Positions 39,545 through 48,362 of a stretch of DNA of 64,000 bases are shown here, in pieces (the stretch's first letter is position 1; every line of letters begins with the position of its first letter). The stretch lies in assembly GCF_000382705.1 (NCBI RefSeq), contig NZ_ARQE01000003.1, forward strand, positions 1-64,000, in the 5' to 3' direction. The position numbers and the translations under genes were made by a program. The notes under the pieces were generated by a model. That model was given only the letters and a program-made list of their open reading frames with translations, did not search any database and was not told where the DNA came from. Source of the DNA: Aureimonas ureilytica DSM 18598 = NBRC 106430. GTDB lineage: Bacteria; Pseudomonadota; Alphaproteobacteria; Rhizobiales; Rhizobiaceae.

Positions 39545-40374
39545 AAATCTAGAACGCCCTCGATCAGCACGGTCACGTCGCCGCCGACGAGCACGTCCTC
39601 GCCGCGCGGGCGCACGTGGACGCGGCCGTGGCGGCCGATCGCGCGCCCCTGCGCGGCGACGTAAGGGGCGACGAGCCGCCCATCGGCTTTCAGCCAGCGG
39701 GCGATCGCGGCGTTGAGCGAGCCGGTGATCGGGTCCTCCTTCACGCCGTGCCAGATGTCGATCATGCGCACTTCGAAATCGGCCTCGCCGCCCGGCGGAT
39801 AGGCGCCGAGAAGGCCGATCGCCCGCTCCTGCGGAAAGCTCGCGCCCGAAGCGTCGGCCCGCAGCACGGCGTCGGCGTCGCGCAGCTCGATGAACTCCCA
39901 GACCGGTCCGTTCACCAGCCGCGCCGAGGCGACCACATCGGCCGGGTCGATGCGCAGCGCCCGGAGCGCGGAGGCGAGAACGGCCTCCTCCAGCGGCTCG
40001 ATGCGCGTCGGCGGCGCGACGAAGGCCGGACGCTCGGCCGACACGTCCACCTCGACGAGGCCGACGCCGCATTCCTGGCGCACGAGGCCGGGCGTCCTCG
40101 GCACGCCCCCGGCGTGAAGCCAGCTCATGCAGCTGCCGAGCGTCGGATGGCCGGCGAAGGGCAGCTCGCGCGTCGTGGTGAAGATGCGCAGGCGATAATC
40201 GGCATCGGGGTCCTGCGGCGGCAGGAGGAAGGTCGTCTCCGCGAGCTGCGTCCAGGCGGCAAAGCGCTGCATCGCCTCGTCCGAGAGCCCCTCCCCGTCC
40301 AGCACCACGGCGAGCCCGTTTCCGCGCGTCGCGAGCGGTGAGAAAACGTCGCACTGGATGAAGCGCCGTTGCAT
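39541..40374 (-). CDS. PhzF family isomerase-like protein
   Basis: A 277-residue protein of the PhzF/diaminopimelate-epimerase fold. It opens with the family pattern QCDVFSPLATRGNGLAVVLDG, has the active-site-like glutamate in LAETTFLLPP, FTTTRELPFAGHPTLGS, and EDPITGSLNAAIARWL. Family members isomerise or act on aromatic precursors, but most housekeeping copies have no known substrate. No phenazine genes are nearby. It converges on DUF3108, overlapping four bases. Confidence 0.88.
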   Translation of the reverse strand: MQRRFIQCDVFSPLATRGNGLAVVLDGEGLSDEAMQRFAAWTQLAETTFLLPPQDPDADYRLRIFTTTRELPFAGHPTLGSCMSWLHAGGVPRTPGLVRQECGVGLVEVDVSAERPAFVAPPTRIEPLEEAVLASALRALRIDPADVVASARLVNGPVWEFIELRDADAVLRADASGASFPQERAIGLLGAYPPGGEADFEVRMIDIWHGVKEDPITGSLNAAIARWLKADGRLVAPYVAAQGRAIGRHGRVHVRPRGEDVLVGGDVTVLIEGVLDF

Positions 40375-40633
40375 GGGTCTCGTCCCCTTCGCCCTCGAAT
40401 ATCGGCCTTTCTAGCGGACCGGACGCTGTTGCGCATCCGCCGCTCCGGCCGAAATTGCGCCGCGTGGAAGATTCGCAAGACGGCCGGGTGAGCCCAAGTT
40501 AAGTTTTCGCGTTCACATATTGTCCCGCCGCAAGATCGCCGCGATCCGGAGGCTTGAAAGCATCTGGTTGCGGCAAAATTTTAGCTGGCTAAATCTCGCC
40601 TTATCCGTCCCGTTCGAAGAAGGATTGCTGCCC
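40375..40633. other. Divergent intergenic region upstream of the M10 peptidase
   Basis: About 260 bases, AT-richer than its surroundings. It contains the dyad TTTAGC-TG-GCTAAA at 40580-40593, 40 bases before the peptidase ATG, a possible operator. An open frame joined to the peptidase reaches back to 40520 but lacks family similarity. Confidence 0.4.
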
Positions 40634-42652
40634 ATGTGTTTTCTCTGCGGCGATCTTCGGCATGACCTCGGCAGCGGCACGCCCTCCCCTTACGCCGCAT
40701 TGAACAACGACAATCGCGGCAACGGCAGCCCGAACGGCAAGACCTCGCTGAGTTCGGACGCGGCGGGCGCCGAGATCGGCCGCGCGAACCTCACCTGGAA
40801 CGGCGGCGCGAATGCGCTCGGCAAGGCCGCGACGGTGAGCTACGATTTCCGCACGCAGGCGCCGTCCTCCATGCCGGGCGACACGAGCGGCTTCACGGGG
40901 TTCAACGCCCAGCAAGCGGCGCAGGCGCAGCTGGCGCTGCAATCCTGGGCGGATGTCGCCAATCTCACCTTCACGCGCGGCGGGCCGAGCGCCTCGCAGA
41001 TCCTGTTCGGCAACTACGCCAGGGGCGCGGACGGCGCGGCGGCCTTCGCCTATCTGCCGGACCCGAGCTCGAAGACCGGCATCGGCGGCGATGTCTGGGT
41101 CAACGGCACCTTCCCCTACAACGCGGCGCCGGACGCGCAGAACTACGGGCGGCACGTGCTCCTGCACGAGATCGGCCATGCGCTCGGCCTCCTGCATCCC
41201 GGCGATTACAATGCCGGCAACGGCACGCCGAGCTATGCCACCGACGCGACCTATTATGAGGACACGGCGCAGTACAGTGTCATGAGCTACTGGTCGGAGA
41301 CCAACACCGGGGGCAGCTTCGGCGGGACCTATGCCAGCGGTCCGATGATGGACGACATCGCCGCCATGCAGCGGCTCTACGGCGCCAATCTCTCGACCCG
41401 CACGGGTGACAGCGTCTACGGCTTCGGCTCCAACACCGGGCGCGATTTCCTGACCGCGACGAGCGCCTCCTCCAAGCTCGTCTTCTCGGTCTGGGATGCG
41501 GGCGGGCGCGACACGCTGGACTTCGCGCTCTACACACAGGATCAGCTGATCGACCTCAATGACGGCGCCTTTTCCAATGTCGGCGGGCTCGTCGGCAATG
41601 TCTCGATCGCGCGCGGGGTGATGATCGAGAACGCGATCGGCGGCGCGGGCTCGGACCGGATCGTCGGCAACGAAGGCGACAACGTCCTGGTCGGCAATGC
41701 CGGCAACGACATCCTGATCGGCGGCGCGGGCAGCGACACGCTGTCGGGCGGGGCCGGCACCGACACCGCCGTGTTCTCCGGCGCGCTCGCGAGCTACGCC
41801 CATCGCCTCGGCCAGAACGGCACGGTGCTGCTCCAGGCCGCCGGGGCGAGCGACCGCGCCGACGGGGTGGAGCGCTTCGAGTTTTCCGACGGGGCGGTGC
41901 GGCTCGACCCGAGCCAGCCCCTGTTCGACCCGTTCTACTACATGAAGACGCAGCGCGACGTGTATGCGTCCGGCACCGACGCGCTCGCCCATTTCCAGAC
42001 CTATGGCGCGCGCGAAGCGCGCGATCCCAACGCGTTCTTCGACGTCTCGGCCTATCTCGCCGTCAACAAGGACGTGGCGGCGGCGGGCGTCAATCCGCTC
42101 GGCCATTTCGCGGCCTATGGCGAGAAGGAAGGGCGCGACCCCTCGCTCGCCTTCGACGTGCGGCTCTACCTGCGCTTCAACCCCGACGTCGCCTCGAGCG
42201 GCATGGGCGCGCTCGAGCACTTCCTGCAGAAGGGCCAGGCCGAGGGCCGCGCGAGCTACAAGATGATCGGCGAGCGGCTCGCGGCCGACGGGTTCGACGA
42301 GGCCTATTACCTCTTCGCCAACCCGGATGTCGCCGCCGCCCATGTCAACGCGCGCCAGCACTATGCGACCAGCGGCTTCCAGGAAGGGCGCAACCCCAAT
42401 GCCCTGTTCGACACGCGCTATTACCTGAAGACCAATCCCGACGTCGCCGCCGCCAAGATCGACCCGCTCTCGCATTACAACGACAATGGCTGGCGCGAGA
42501 AGCGCGACCCCTCCGCCGCCTTCGACACGAGCGCCTATCTGGACAAGAACACCGACGTGGCGCTCGCGGGCGTCAATCCGCTGAACCATTACCTGGGCAA
42601 CGGCATCTACGAGGGGCGCGCGATCGCGGACTTCTCGGCCATGATCGCCTGA
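40634..42652 (+). CDS. RTX M10 (serralysin-like) metallopeptidase with six C-terminal repeats
   Basis: A 672-residue zinc protease without a Sec signal, so type I secretion is expected. The catalytic part has HEIGHALGLLHPG at 178-190 (ligands His178, His182, His188; base Glu179) and the Met-turn SVMSYW near 217. RTX calcium-binding nonapeptides lie at about 336-375. After a C-terminal domain (378-430) come six repeats starting at 431, 469, 507, 554, 592 and 630, mostly 38 residues long, with the pattern FD..YL...NPDVA...PL.HY...G..EGRDP. The ATG at 40634 follows AAGGA. The N-terminus MCFLCGD carries two cysteines. No type I exporter genes are adjacent. Confidence 0.9.
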   Translation: MCFLCGDLRHDLGSGTPSPYAALNNDNRGNGSPNGKTSLSSDAAGAEIGRANLTWNGGANALGKAATVSYDFRTQAPSSMPGDTSGFTGFNAQQAAQAQLALQSWADVANLTFTRGGPSASQILFGNYARGADGAAAFAYLPDPSSKTGIGGDVWVNGTFPYNAAPDAQNYGRHVLLHEIGHALGLLHPGDYNAGNGTPSYATDATYYEDTAQYSVMSYWSETNTGGSFGGTYASGPMMDDIAAMQRLYGANLSTRTGDSVYGFGSNTGRDFLTATSASSKLVFSVWDAGGRDTLDFALYTQDQLIDLNDGAFSNVGGLVGNVSIARGVMIENAIGGAGSDRIVGNEGDNVLVGNAGNDILIGGAGSDTLSGGAGTDTAVFSGALASYAHRLGQNGTVLLQAAGASDRADGVERFEFSDGAVRLDPSQPLFDPFYYMKTQRDVYASGTDALAHFQTYGAREARDPNAFFDVSAYLAVNKDVAAAGVNPLGHFAAYGEKEGRDPSLAFDVRLYLRFNPDVASSGMGALEHFLQKGQAEGRASYKMIGERLAADGFDEAYYLFANPDVAAAHVNARQHYATSGFQEGRNPNALFDTRYYLKTNPDVAAAKIDPLSHYNDNGWREKRDPSAAFDTSAYLDKNTDVALAGVNPLNHYLGNGIYEGRAIADFSAMIA

Positions 42653-42797
42653 GACGCGATCGCACGTGACGTGATCGCCTGAGCCCTCATGGATGGCGCG
42701 ATACGCGGGCGCGTCCGCGTGTCGCATCGGGGCCTCGGCATCCCCCGCCCGGCATCGATCGTTGGTCGGCGATCAAAGGTCGGATCGGAGCCAAGCC

Positions 42798-43328
42798 ATG
42801 TCCACCACAGCCGAGCATACCAATCCCAAGCTCTGGGAGAAGGTGAAGGAAAAGGTCACGAAAGGGTCCAAGGGCGGCAAGCCCGGCCAATGGTCCGCCC
42901 GCAAGGCGCAGATGGCGACCGCCGAATACGAGCGCGAGGGCGGCGGCTTCAAGGGCGAGAAGCGCAAGGACAACAGCCTCCAGCAATGGCAGGAGGAGGA
43001 TTGGGGCACCAAGTCCGGCAAGAAGAGCGCCGACACGGGCGAGCGCTATCTGCCCAAGGAGGCCCGCGAATCCCTGTCGGACGAGGACTACAAGAAGACC
43101 TCCGACAAGAAGCGCCGCGACACGAAGAAGGGCCAGCAGCACTCCAAGCAGCCCGAAAAGATCGCGAAGAAGACCGCCGAGCATCGCGACGGTGGCAAGG
43201 GCAGGAAGGCCGACAAGGACAGCGGCGAGCGCACCAAGGCCGAGCTCTATGCCGAAGCCCGCAAGCGCGACATTCCCAACCGCTCCAAGATGAGCAAGGC
43301 CGAGCTGGAAAAGGCGCTGGCCCACTGA
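42798..43328 (+). CDS. DUF5872 protein with Rho N-terminal-like motif
   Basis: A very hydrophilic, lysine-rich protein of 176 residues. The DUF5872 region covers about 8-125 with LWEKVKEKVTKGSKGGKPGQ, WSARKAQMATAEYER, EDWGTKSGKKS and ERYLPKEARESL. The last 35 residues (TKAELYAEARKRDIPNRSKM) resemble the helical Rho-N/SAP-like module that binds nucleic acids. A DNA- or RNA-associated role is likely but unproven. It has no strong link with its neighbours. Confidence 0.85.
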   Translation: MSTTAEHTNPKLWEKVKEKVTKGSKGGKPGQWSARKAQMATAEYEREGGGFKGEKRKDNSLQQWQEEDWGTKSGKKSADTGERYLPKEARESLSDEDYKKTSDKKRRDTKKGQQHSKQPEKIAKKTAEHRDGGKGRKADKDSGERTKAELYAEARKRDIPNRSKMSKAELEKALAH

Positions 43329-43379
43329 TCGGCCCGGTTTCGGGCCGGGTCCTGCCCGGCCCGCGCCTCGCACCTTGCT

Positions 43380-43409
43380 GCCGCGTCGCACCCCAAGGTG
43401 CGACGCGGC
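43380..43409. repeat. Perfect 13-bp inverted repeat (strong hairpin)
   Basis: GCCGCGTCGCACC, a four-base loop CCAA, then GGTGCGACGCGGC. It lies 50 bases past the DUF5872 stop and 85 before the exporter start. There is no T tract, so it may be a processing or stability element or a Rho-dependent end instead of an intrinsic terminator. Confidence 0.65.
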
Positions 43410-43494
43410 GGCCTTGCCCGATCGATGGCCGGCAAAGCGTTTGACGGCGCCCGGTGTCTTCGCTACCCGCAAAACGGGGAATGAGGGCAAGGCG

Positions 43495-44367
43495 ATGGCG
43501 ACGGCACTGGGGTTCTCGGCAATTTTGATGTGGGCGCTCCTGGCGCTCCTGACGGCCCGAAGCGGCGCCGTGCCGCCGCTCCAGATGAACGCCCTATGCT
43601 TTGCGATCGGCACGCTCGTCGGCCTCGTCGCGCTGCGCGTGCGCCGGGTGCCGCTCCGGGTGTTCCGACAGCCGCCCTCGGTCTGGCTTCTCGGCGTCGG
43701 CGGGTTGTTCGGCTATCATGCCGTGTATTTCGCGGCCCTGCGCAACGCGCCGGCCGCCGAGGCGAGCCTCATCGCCTATCTCTGGCCGCTTCTGATCGTG
43801 CTCGGCTCGGCCATGCTGCCGGGCGAGAAGCTGCGCTGGTTCCATCTCGTCGGCGCGCTCTTCGGCCTGTCCGGCGCGGGGCTCATCATCGCCGGGCGCG
43901 GCGGTGGCCTGTCCTTCGAGGGAAGCCATGGCTTCGGCTATATCCTGGCCGGCTGCTGCGCGCTGATCTGGGCCGGCTATTCGCTCCTGTCGCGCCGCGC
44001 GCGAGACGTGCCGAGCGACGTGGTGACGGGCTTCTGCGCGGGAACGGCGCTCCTGTCGCTGCCCGCGCACTGGATGTTCGAGACGACGGTCTGGCCGGCG
44101 ACATCGGGAGAATGGCTGGCGATCCTCGCCCTCGGCCTCCTGCCGGTCGGCGCGGCCTTCTATGTCTGGGATTACGGCGTGAAGCGCGGCGACATCCAGC
44201 TTCTGGGCGCCGCGAGCTATGCCGCGCCGCTCCTGTCGACGCTGGTTCTCATCCTCTTCGGCGAAGCGAGCCCGAGCTGGACCCTCGCGCTCGCCGCCAC
44301 GCTGATCACGCTCGGCGCCGTGCTCGCCGCTCTGCCGATGTTCTCCCGGCTTCTCGCGAGGGCCTGA
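43495..44367 (+). CDS. EamA/DMT family transporter, YddG-like
   Basis: A 290-residue inner-membrane protein with about ten hydrophobic helices in two EamA repeats. FYVWDYGVKRGDIQLLGAASYAAPLLSTL matches the C-terminal half of the aromatic amino acid exporter YddG at the pattern level (long run given here only as the region 43,4xx-codon positions 222-250). The likely job is export of amino acids or related metabolites. The start is the ATG at 43495. It converges on the cupin-gloB pair with six bases between stops. Confidence 0.85.
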   Translation: MATALGFSAILMWALLALLTARSGAVPPLQMNALCFAIGTLVGLVALRVRRVPLRVFRQPPSVWLLGVGGLFGYHAVYFAALRNAPAAEASLIAYLWPLLIVLGSAMLPGEKLRWFHLVGALFGLSGAGLIIAGRGGGLSFEGSHGFGYILAGCCALIWAGYSLLSRRARDVPSDVVTGFCAGTALLSLPAHWMFETTVWPATSGEWLAILALGLLPVGAAFYVWDYGVKRGDIQLLGAASYAAPLLSTLVLILFGEASPSWTLALAATLITLGAVLAALPMFSRLLARA

Positions 44368-44373
44368 CGCCCG

Positions 44374-44820
44374 TCACCCGCCGCGCGGCGGGCGCGGGGT
44401 CGGGCGCCAGTCTTTCGGCGCCATCTCGAAACTCTCGAAGCGGAAGCCCGGCGCGACCGTGCAGCCGACCAGCGTCCATTCGCCGAGGCTCGTCGCCGTC
44501 TGCCAGCACCCGGCGGGCACCACGAATTGCGGCACTTCGCCGAGCAGCAGATTCGGCCCGAGGCGATGCGACGAGGCGTCGTGCCCGTTCGGCGAGACAG
44601 TGAGCGCCAGCGGGCCGCCCGCATGCCAGTGCCACGCCTCGGCGACGTCCGTCACGCGATGCCATTCCGAGGTCTCGCCCGTGTCGAGGAGATAAAGGAT
44701 CGCCGTGGAGCGCGGCCGCCCGTCCGCATCGAGGGCGGTGTCGCGGAAGGTCTCGCGATACCAGCCGCCTTCCGGGTGCGGCTGGAGGCCGAGCTTGGCG
44801 ATGATGTCGCGCGCCCTCAA
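44374..44820 (-). CDS. DUF985 cupin family protein
   Basis: A 148-residue cupin. Conserved pieces include LGLQPHPEGGWYRETFRD at the start, AILYLLDTGETSEWHRV and AWHWHAGGPL. Members are small beta-barrel proteins of uncertain function; some bind sugar-like ligands. The start seems to be TTG at 44820, which overlaps the gloB stop (TTGA), an arrangement that supports coupling with gloB. No ATG or GTG in frame would retain the conserved N-terminus. Confidence 0.85.
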   Translation of the reverse strand: MRARDIIAKLGLQPHPEGGWYRETFRDTALDADGRPRSTAILYLLDTGETSEWHRVTDVAEAWHWHAGGPLALTVSPNGHDASSHRLGPNLLLGEVPQFVVPAGCWQTATSLGEWTLVGCTVAPGFRFESFEMAPKDWRPTPRPPRGG

Positions 44821-45584
44821 TAGCCGTTCCTCTTCTGGCGCAGCGCCGCGAAGACGGCGACGGGATCGGCCCCCGCCATGCCGAACGCGGCCTGAAGCTC
44901 GGGATCGTCGGCGCGCAGGAACGGGTTGGTCCGCTTCTCGCGCCCGAGCAGGACCGGCAGCGTCGCCCGGTGCTCGACGCGCAGGGTCTCGACCTCCTTC
45001 ACCCGCTCCTGCAGCAGGAGATTGCCGGGATCGACGTCGAGCGCGAAGCGAGCATTGGTGGCCGTGTATTCGTGGCCGCAATAGAGCATCGTGTCGTCGG
45101 GCAGGGCGCGCAGGCGCTGGAGGCTTTCCCACATCTGAGCGGGGCTCCCCTCGAACAAGCGGCCGCAGCCGAGCGAGAACAGGGCGTCGGCCGCGAACAG
45201 AAGCTTTTCGCCCGGCAGAAAATAGGAAATCCCGCCCGCCGTGTGGCCCGGCGTGTCGATCACCTCGACCTCGATCGCGCCGAGCGCGAACCGGTCCCCG
45301 CCCCGCACCGGGCGGTCGAGGCCGGGAATGCGCGCGGCCTCCTCGGCCGGTCCGATGATCTCCGCGCCGAACCGTGCCTTCAGCGCCTCGTTGGCGCTGA
45401 CATGGTCGTCATGGTGATGGGTCGTCAGAATATGGGTGAGCCGCCAGCCCTCGTGCTCCAGCGCCTCCAGGATCGGCCCCTCCTCCGGCGCGTCGATCGA
45501 CAGCGTCAGGCCGCTGTCCGGCTCGTGCAGGAGCACGCCGAAATTGTCCCGTCGGCAGGTGAACTGTCTGATCTCGGCACCCAT
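44817..45584 (-). CDS. gloB: Hydroxyacylglutathione hydrolase (glyoxalase II)
   Basis: Hydrolyses S-lactoylglutathione to lactate and glutathione in methylglyoxal detoxification. The 255-residue metallo-beta-lactamase-fold protein has the binuclear metal motif THHHDDH at about 54-60, further ligands in [12 protein letters not shown] and [13 protein letters not shown], and the C-terminal substrate domain with [12 protein letters not shown]. The ATG at 45584 begins [15 protein letters not shown]. It is coupled with the downstream cupin and divergent from a methyltransferase gene, the usual order in relatives. Confidence 0.96.
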   Translation of the reverse strand: MGAEIRQFTCRRDNFGVLLHEPDSGLTLSIDAPEEGPILEALEHEGWRLTHILTTHHHDDHVSANEALKARFGAEIIGPAEEAARIPGLDRPVRGGDRFALGAIEVEVIDTPGHTAGGISYFLPGEKLLFAADALFSLGCGRLFEGSPAQMWESLQRLRALPDDTMLYCGHEYTATNARFALDVDPGNLLLQERVKEVETLRVEHRATLPVLLGREKRTNPFLRADDPELQAAFGMAGADPVAVFAALRQKRNGY

Positions 45585-45727
45585 GGCGCGGCGTCCCTCC
45601 TTGGCTCTGGCCGGGGACATAGCGCAGGCCCGTCCCGAGCCGAAGGGGGAGGCCGCAAAAGCCCTGTGCGAAGCGGCCGAGTGTGCGATAGGGTCCCGCC
45701 GAACGCAGCAGCCGCGAGACTCAAGGA

Positions 45728-46522
45728 TTGAACGCCGACATCGTCGATATCCGCGACTTCTACGCGACACGGCTCGGCGAGGCCGCCGTGCGCTCCGTTT
45801 CGGCGGCGCTGGCGCCGATCTGGAAGCCGATCTCGCAGGAACGCCTCGTCGGGCTCGGCTATGTCACGCCCTATCTCGACAAGCTCGCGCCCGACGCGGA
45901 ACGCGCGCTCGCCTTCATGCCGGCCGCGCAAGGCGCCGTGAACTGGCCGCCGCACGGCCGCTCGCTGACCGCCCTCGTCCACCCGGCCGACCTGCCGCTT
46001 GGCGACGCCTGCATCGACCGCATCCTGATGGTCCACGCGCTGGAATTTGCCGAAAGCCCGACGGAGATGCTGAACGAGGCATGGCGCGTGCTGGCCCCGG
46101 GCGGGCGGCTCGTTCTCGTCCTGCCGAGCCGGCGCGGCGTGTGGACGCGATTCGAGCACACGCCCTTCGGCTCTGGCCGGCCCTGGTCGCGCGGACAGGC
46201 GACGCAGCTCCTGCGCGAGACCATGTTCACACCGTCGGGCTTCTCGCAGGCGCTGCATTTCCCGCCCTTCCGCCGCGCCGGGTTTCTCAATCTCGTGCCG
46301 CTTTGGGACCGGGTCGGGCGTCGCGCCTGGCCGCTGTTTTCGGGGGCGATCGTCCTGGAAGCCACCAAGCTCGTGTATCGCGGCATTCCCGTGTCGAACG
46401 GCGAGAAGCAGCGCCTGAGGCGCCTGCGCCCCGTTCTCGTGCCCCAGGGCGCGCCGGCCCTGCACCGCGAGCCCATCGACGCCCTCGCCCCGCCGCCCGG
46501 CTCCGGCGGCGAGCCGGCCTGA
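45728..46522 (+). CDS. Class I SAM-dependent methyltransferase
   Basis: A 264-residue protein of the family that sits next to gloB in alphaproteobacteria. It shows the second half of a methyltransferase fold ([19 protein letters not shown], then [29 protein letters not shown] split over two strands). The SAM loop is not obvious, so activity is uncertain. The only plausible start is TTG at 45728, close after AAGG. The substrate is unknown. Confidence 0.85.
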   Translation: MNADIVDIRDFYATRLGEAAVRSVSAALAPIWKPISQERLVGLGYVTPYLDKLAPDAERALAFMPAAQGAVNWPPHGRSLTALVHPADLPLGDACIDRILMVHALEFAESPTEMLNEAWRVLAPGGRLVLVLPSRRGVWTRFEHTPFGSGRPWSRGQATQLLRETMFTPSGFSQALHFPPFRRAGFLNLVPLWDRVGRRAWPLFSGAIVLEATKLVYRGIPVSNGEKQRLRRLRPVLVPQGAPALHREPIDALAPPPGSGGEPA

Positions 46523-46554
46523 CCCCTCTCCCATCTCAAGCCTTTGGATGTCCC

Positions 46555-47538
46555 ATGCAGCAGCGCAAGCTCGGCCCCGACCTCACCGTCTCCTCGCTCG
46601 GCCTCGGCTGCATGGGCATGTCGGAATTCTACGGCGCGCGGAACGACGCCGAATCCCTCAACGTCATTCACCGGGCGCTCGACCTCGGCGTCACCCTACT
46701 GGACACGGCCGACATGTACGGTGCGGGCCACAACGAGGAGCTCGTCGGCCAGGCGCTGAAGGGCCGCCGCGACGGCGTGGTGGTCGCCACCAAGTTCGGC
46801 CACATGCTGGGGCCGAAGGGCGAGCGGCTCGGCATCAACGGCCGGCCCGACCATGTGCGCCGCGCGGTGGACGCGAGCCTCAAGCGCCTGGGGCTCGAGA
46901 CGATCGACCTTCTCTACCAGCACCGGGTGGACGTGAACGTGCCGATCGAGGACACGGTGGGCGAGATGAGCCGGCTCGTGGAGCGCGGCAAGCTGCGCTT
47001 CCTCGGCCTGTCCGAGGCCGGTCCGCAGACGATCCGCCGCGCCCATGCCACCTGGCCCATCGCCGCGCTCCAGACCGAATACTCGCTCTGGAGCCGCGAT
47101 CCGGAGGCCGAAATCCTGCCGGCCTTGCGCGAGCTCGGCATCGGCTTCGTGCCCTATTCGCCGCTCGGCCGCGGCTTCCTGACCGGGCGCTTCGCGACGC
47201 GCGAAGCGATCCCCGAGGGTGACTATCGCCGCACCGCGCCGCGCTTTGCGGAAGGCCATATCGAAAAGAACCGCCAGCTTCTCCTGACGGTGGAAGGCGT
47301 CGCCGAGCGCCACGCCGCCCGCCCTTCGCAGGTGGCGCTCGCCTGGGTTCTGGCGCAAGGAGACGACATCGTGCCGATCCCCGGCACCAAGCGCATGGCC
47401 TATCTCGAAGAGAACATGGACGCCGCCAATCTCGCGCTCTCGGCCGACGACCTCGCCGAGCTGAGCGAGGCCTTCGCGCCCGGCAAGGTCAGCGGCGAGC
47501 GCTATGGCGAGGCCAGCCTGAAGCTCGTCGATCTCTGA
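46555..47538 (+). CDS. Aldo/keto reductase
   Basis: A 327-residue NADPH-dependent oxidoreductase with an (alpha/beta)8 fold. The catalytic tetrad is visible: Asp and Tyr in [15 protein letters not shown], Lys in VVVATKFGH and His in LLYQHRVD. The nucleotide-binding C-terminal part has [16 protein letters not shown]. It belongs to the YhdN/AKR13-like group that acts on a broad range of aldehydes. Proximity to gloB hints at aldehyde detoxification, but this is inference. Confidence 0.93.
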   Translation: MQQRKLGPDLTVSSLGLGCMGMSEFYGARNDAESLNVIHRALDLGVTLLDTADMYGAGHNEELVGQALKGRRDGVVVATKFGHMLGPKGERLGINGRPDHVRRAVDASLKRLGLETIDLLYQHRVDVNVPIEDTVGEMSRLVERGKLRFLGLSEAGPQTIRRAHATWPIAALQTEYSLWSRDPEAEILPALRELGIGFVPYSPLGRGFLTGRFATREAIPEGDYRRTAPRFAEGHIEKNRQLLLTVEGVAERHAARPSQVALAWVLAQGDDIVPIPGTKRMAYLEENMDAANLALSADDLAELSEAFAPGKVSGERYGEASLKLVDL

Positions 47539-47708
47539 ACCAAGGGTCTGCCCCCGCGTCGCGCCCCCCTGAACCGTCGGGCCGGCCGAGGGATGGCCGC
47601 CCGATGCGCCAGAACAGTCGAAATGCTCCGAGGCATTTTCGGACGGGAAAGGAAATGCGGCCTCGACGCCCCTCTGATCGCGGATCGCGAGAACAAGGGA
47701 GCGCGCGG

Positions 47709-48362
47709 CTAGCGCTTCAGCACGAACACCGCCTGCTGACCGAAGAGGTTCCACAGCGACCAGGGCATCCGCACGCCCAGTCGCTCGCCCGACGCATTGA
47801 GCGCGACGGCGGTCTCGACTTCGGCACCGACATCCCGCGCGAGGTCCACGAAGTCGCGGATCGTGCAGAAATGGATGTTGGGCGTGTCGTACCAGGAATA
47901 GGACAGGCTTTTGGTCACCGGCATCCGCCCCTTGAAGAAGAGCGACGAGCGCACCGACCAATGGCCGAAATTCGGAAAGGACACGACCGCGCGCCGGCCG
48001 ATCCGCAGAAGCTCGGTGAGGACGAGCTTGGGATTGTCCGTCGCCTGGATGGTCTGGGACAGGATCGCGTAGTCGAAGGCGCCGTCTGGATAATGGACGA
48101 GGTCGCGATCGGCATCGCCCTGGATCACCGACAGGCCGCGCCGCACGCATTCGTTGACGCCGGGCTGCGAGAGCTCGATCCCGCGCACATCGACGCCACG
48201 CCGGCTCTGGAGGATTTCCATGAGCGAGCCGTCGCCGCAGCCGATATCGAGGACGCGGCTGCCCCGCGCCACGAGATCGGCGATGAGTTCCAGATCGACG
48301 CGCCGGCCGGGCGCGTCCGCGACCTCGGCCGTGGTCGGAACGGGGGCGGCGGTCGCGCTCAT
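47709..48362 (-). CDS. metW: Methionine biosynthesis protein MetW
   Basis: A 217-residue methyltransferase-fold protein that forms a complex with MetX and is needed for full homoserine O-acetyltransferase activity in proteobacteria. The SAM loop [15 protein letters not shown] is intact, with [18 protein letters not shown] near the C-terminus. The start overlaps the metX stop (ATGA), so the two proteins are made together in fixed ratio. Confidence 0.95.
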   Translation of the reverse strand: MSATAAPVPTTAEVADAPGRRVDLELIADLVARGSRVLDIGCGDGSLMEILQSRRGVDVRGIELSQPGVNECVRRGLSVIQGDADRDLVHYPDGAFDYAILSQTIQATDNPKLVLTELLRIGRRAVVSFPNFGHWSVRSSLFFKGRMPVTKSLSYSWYDTPNIHFCTIRDFVDLARDVGAEVETAVALNASGERLGVRMPWSLWNLFGQQAVFVLKR

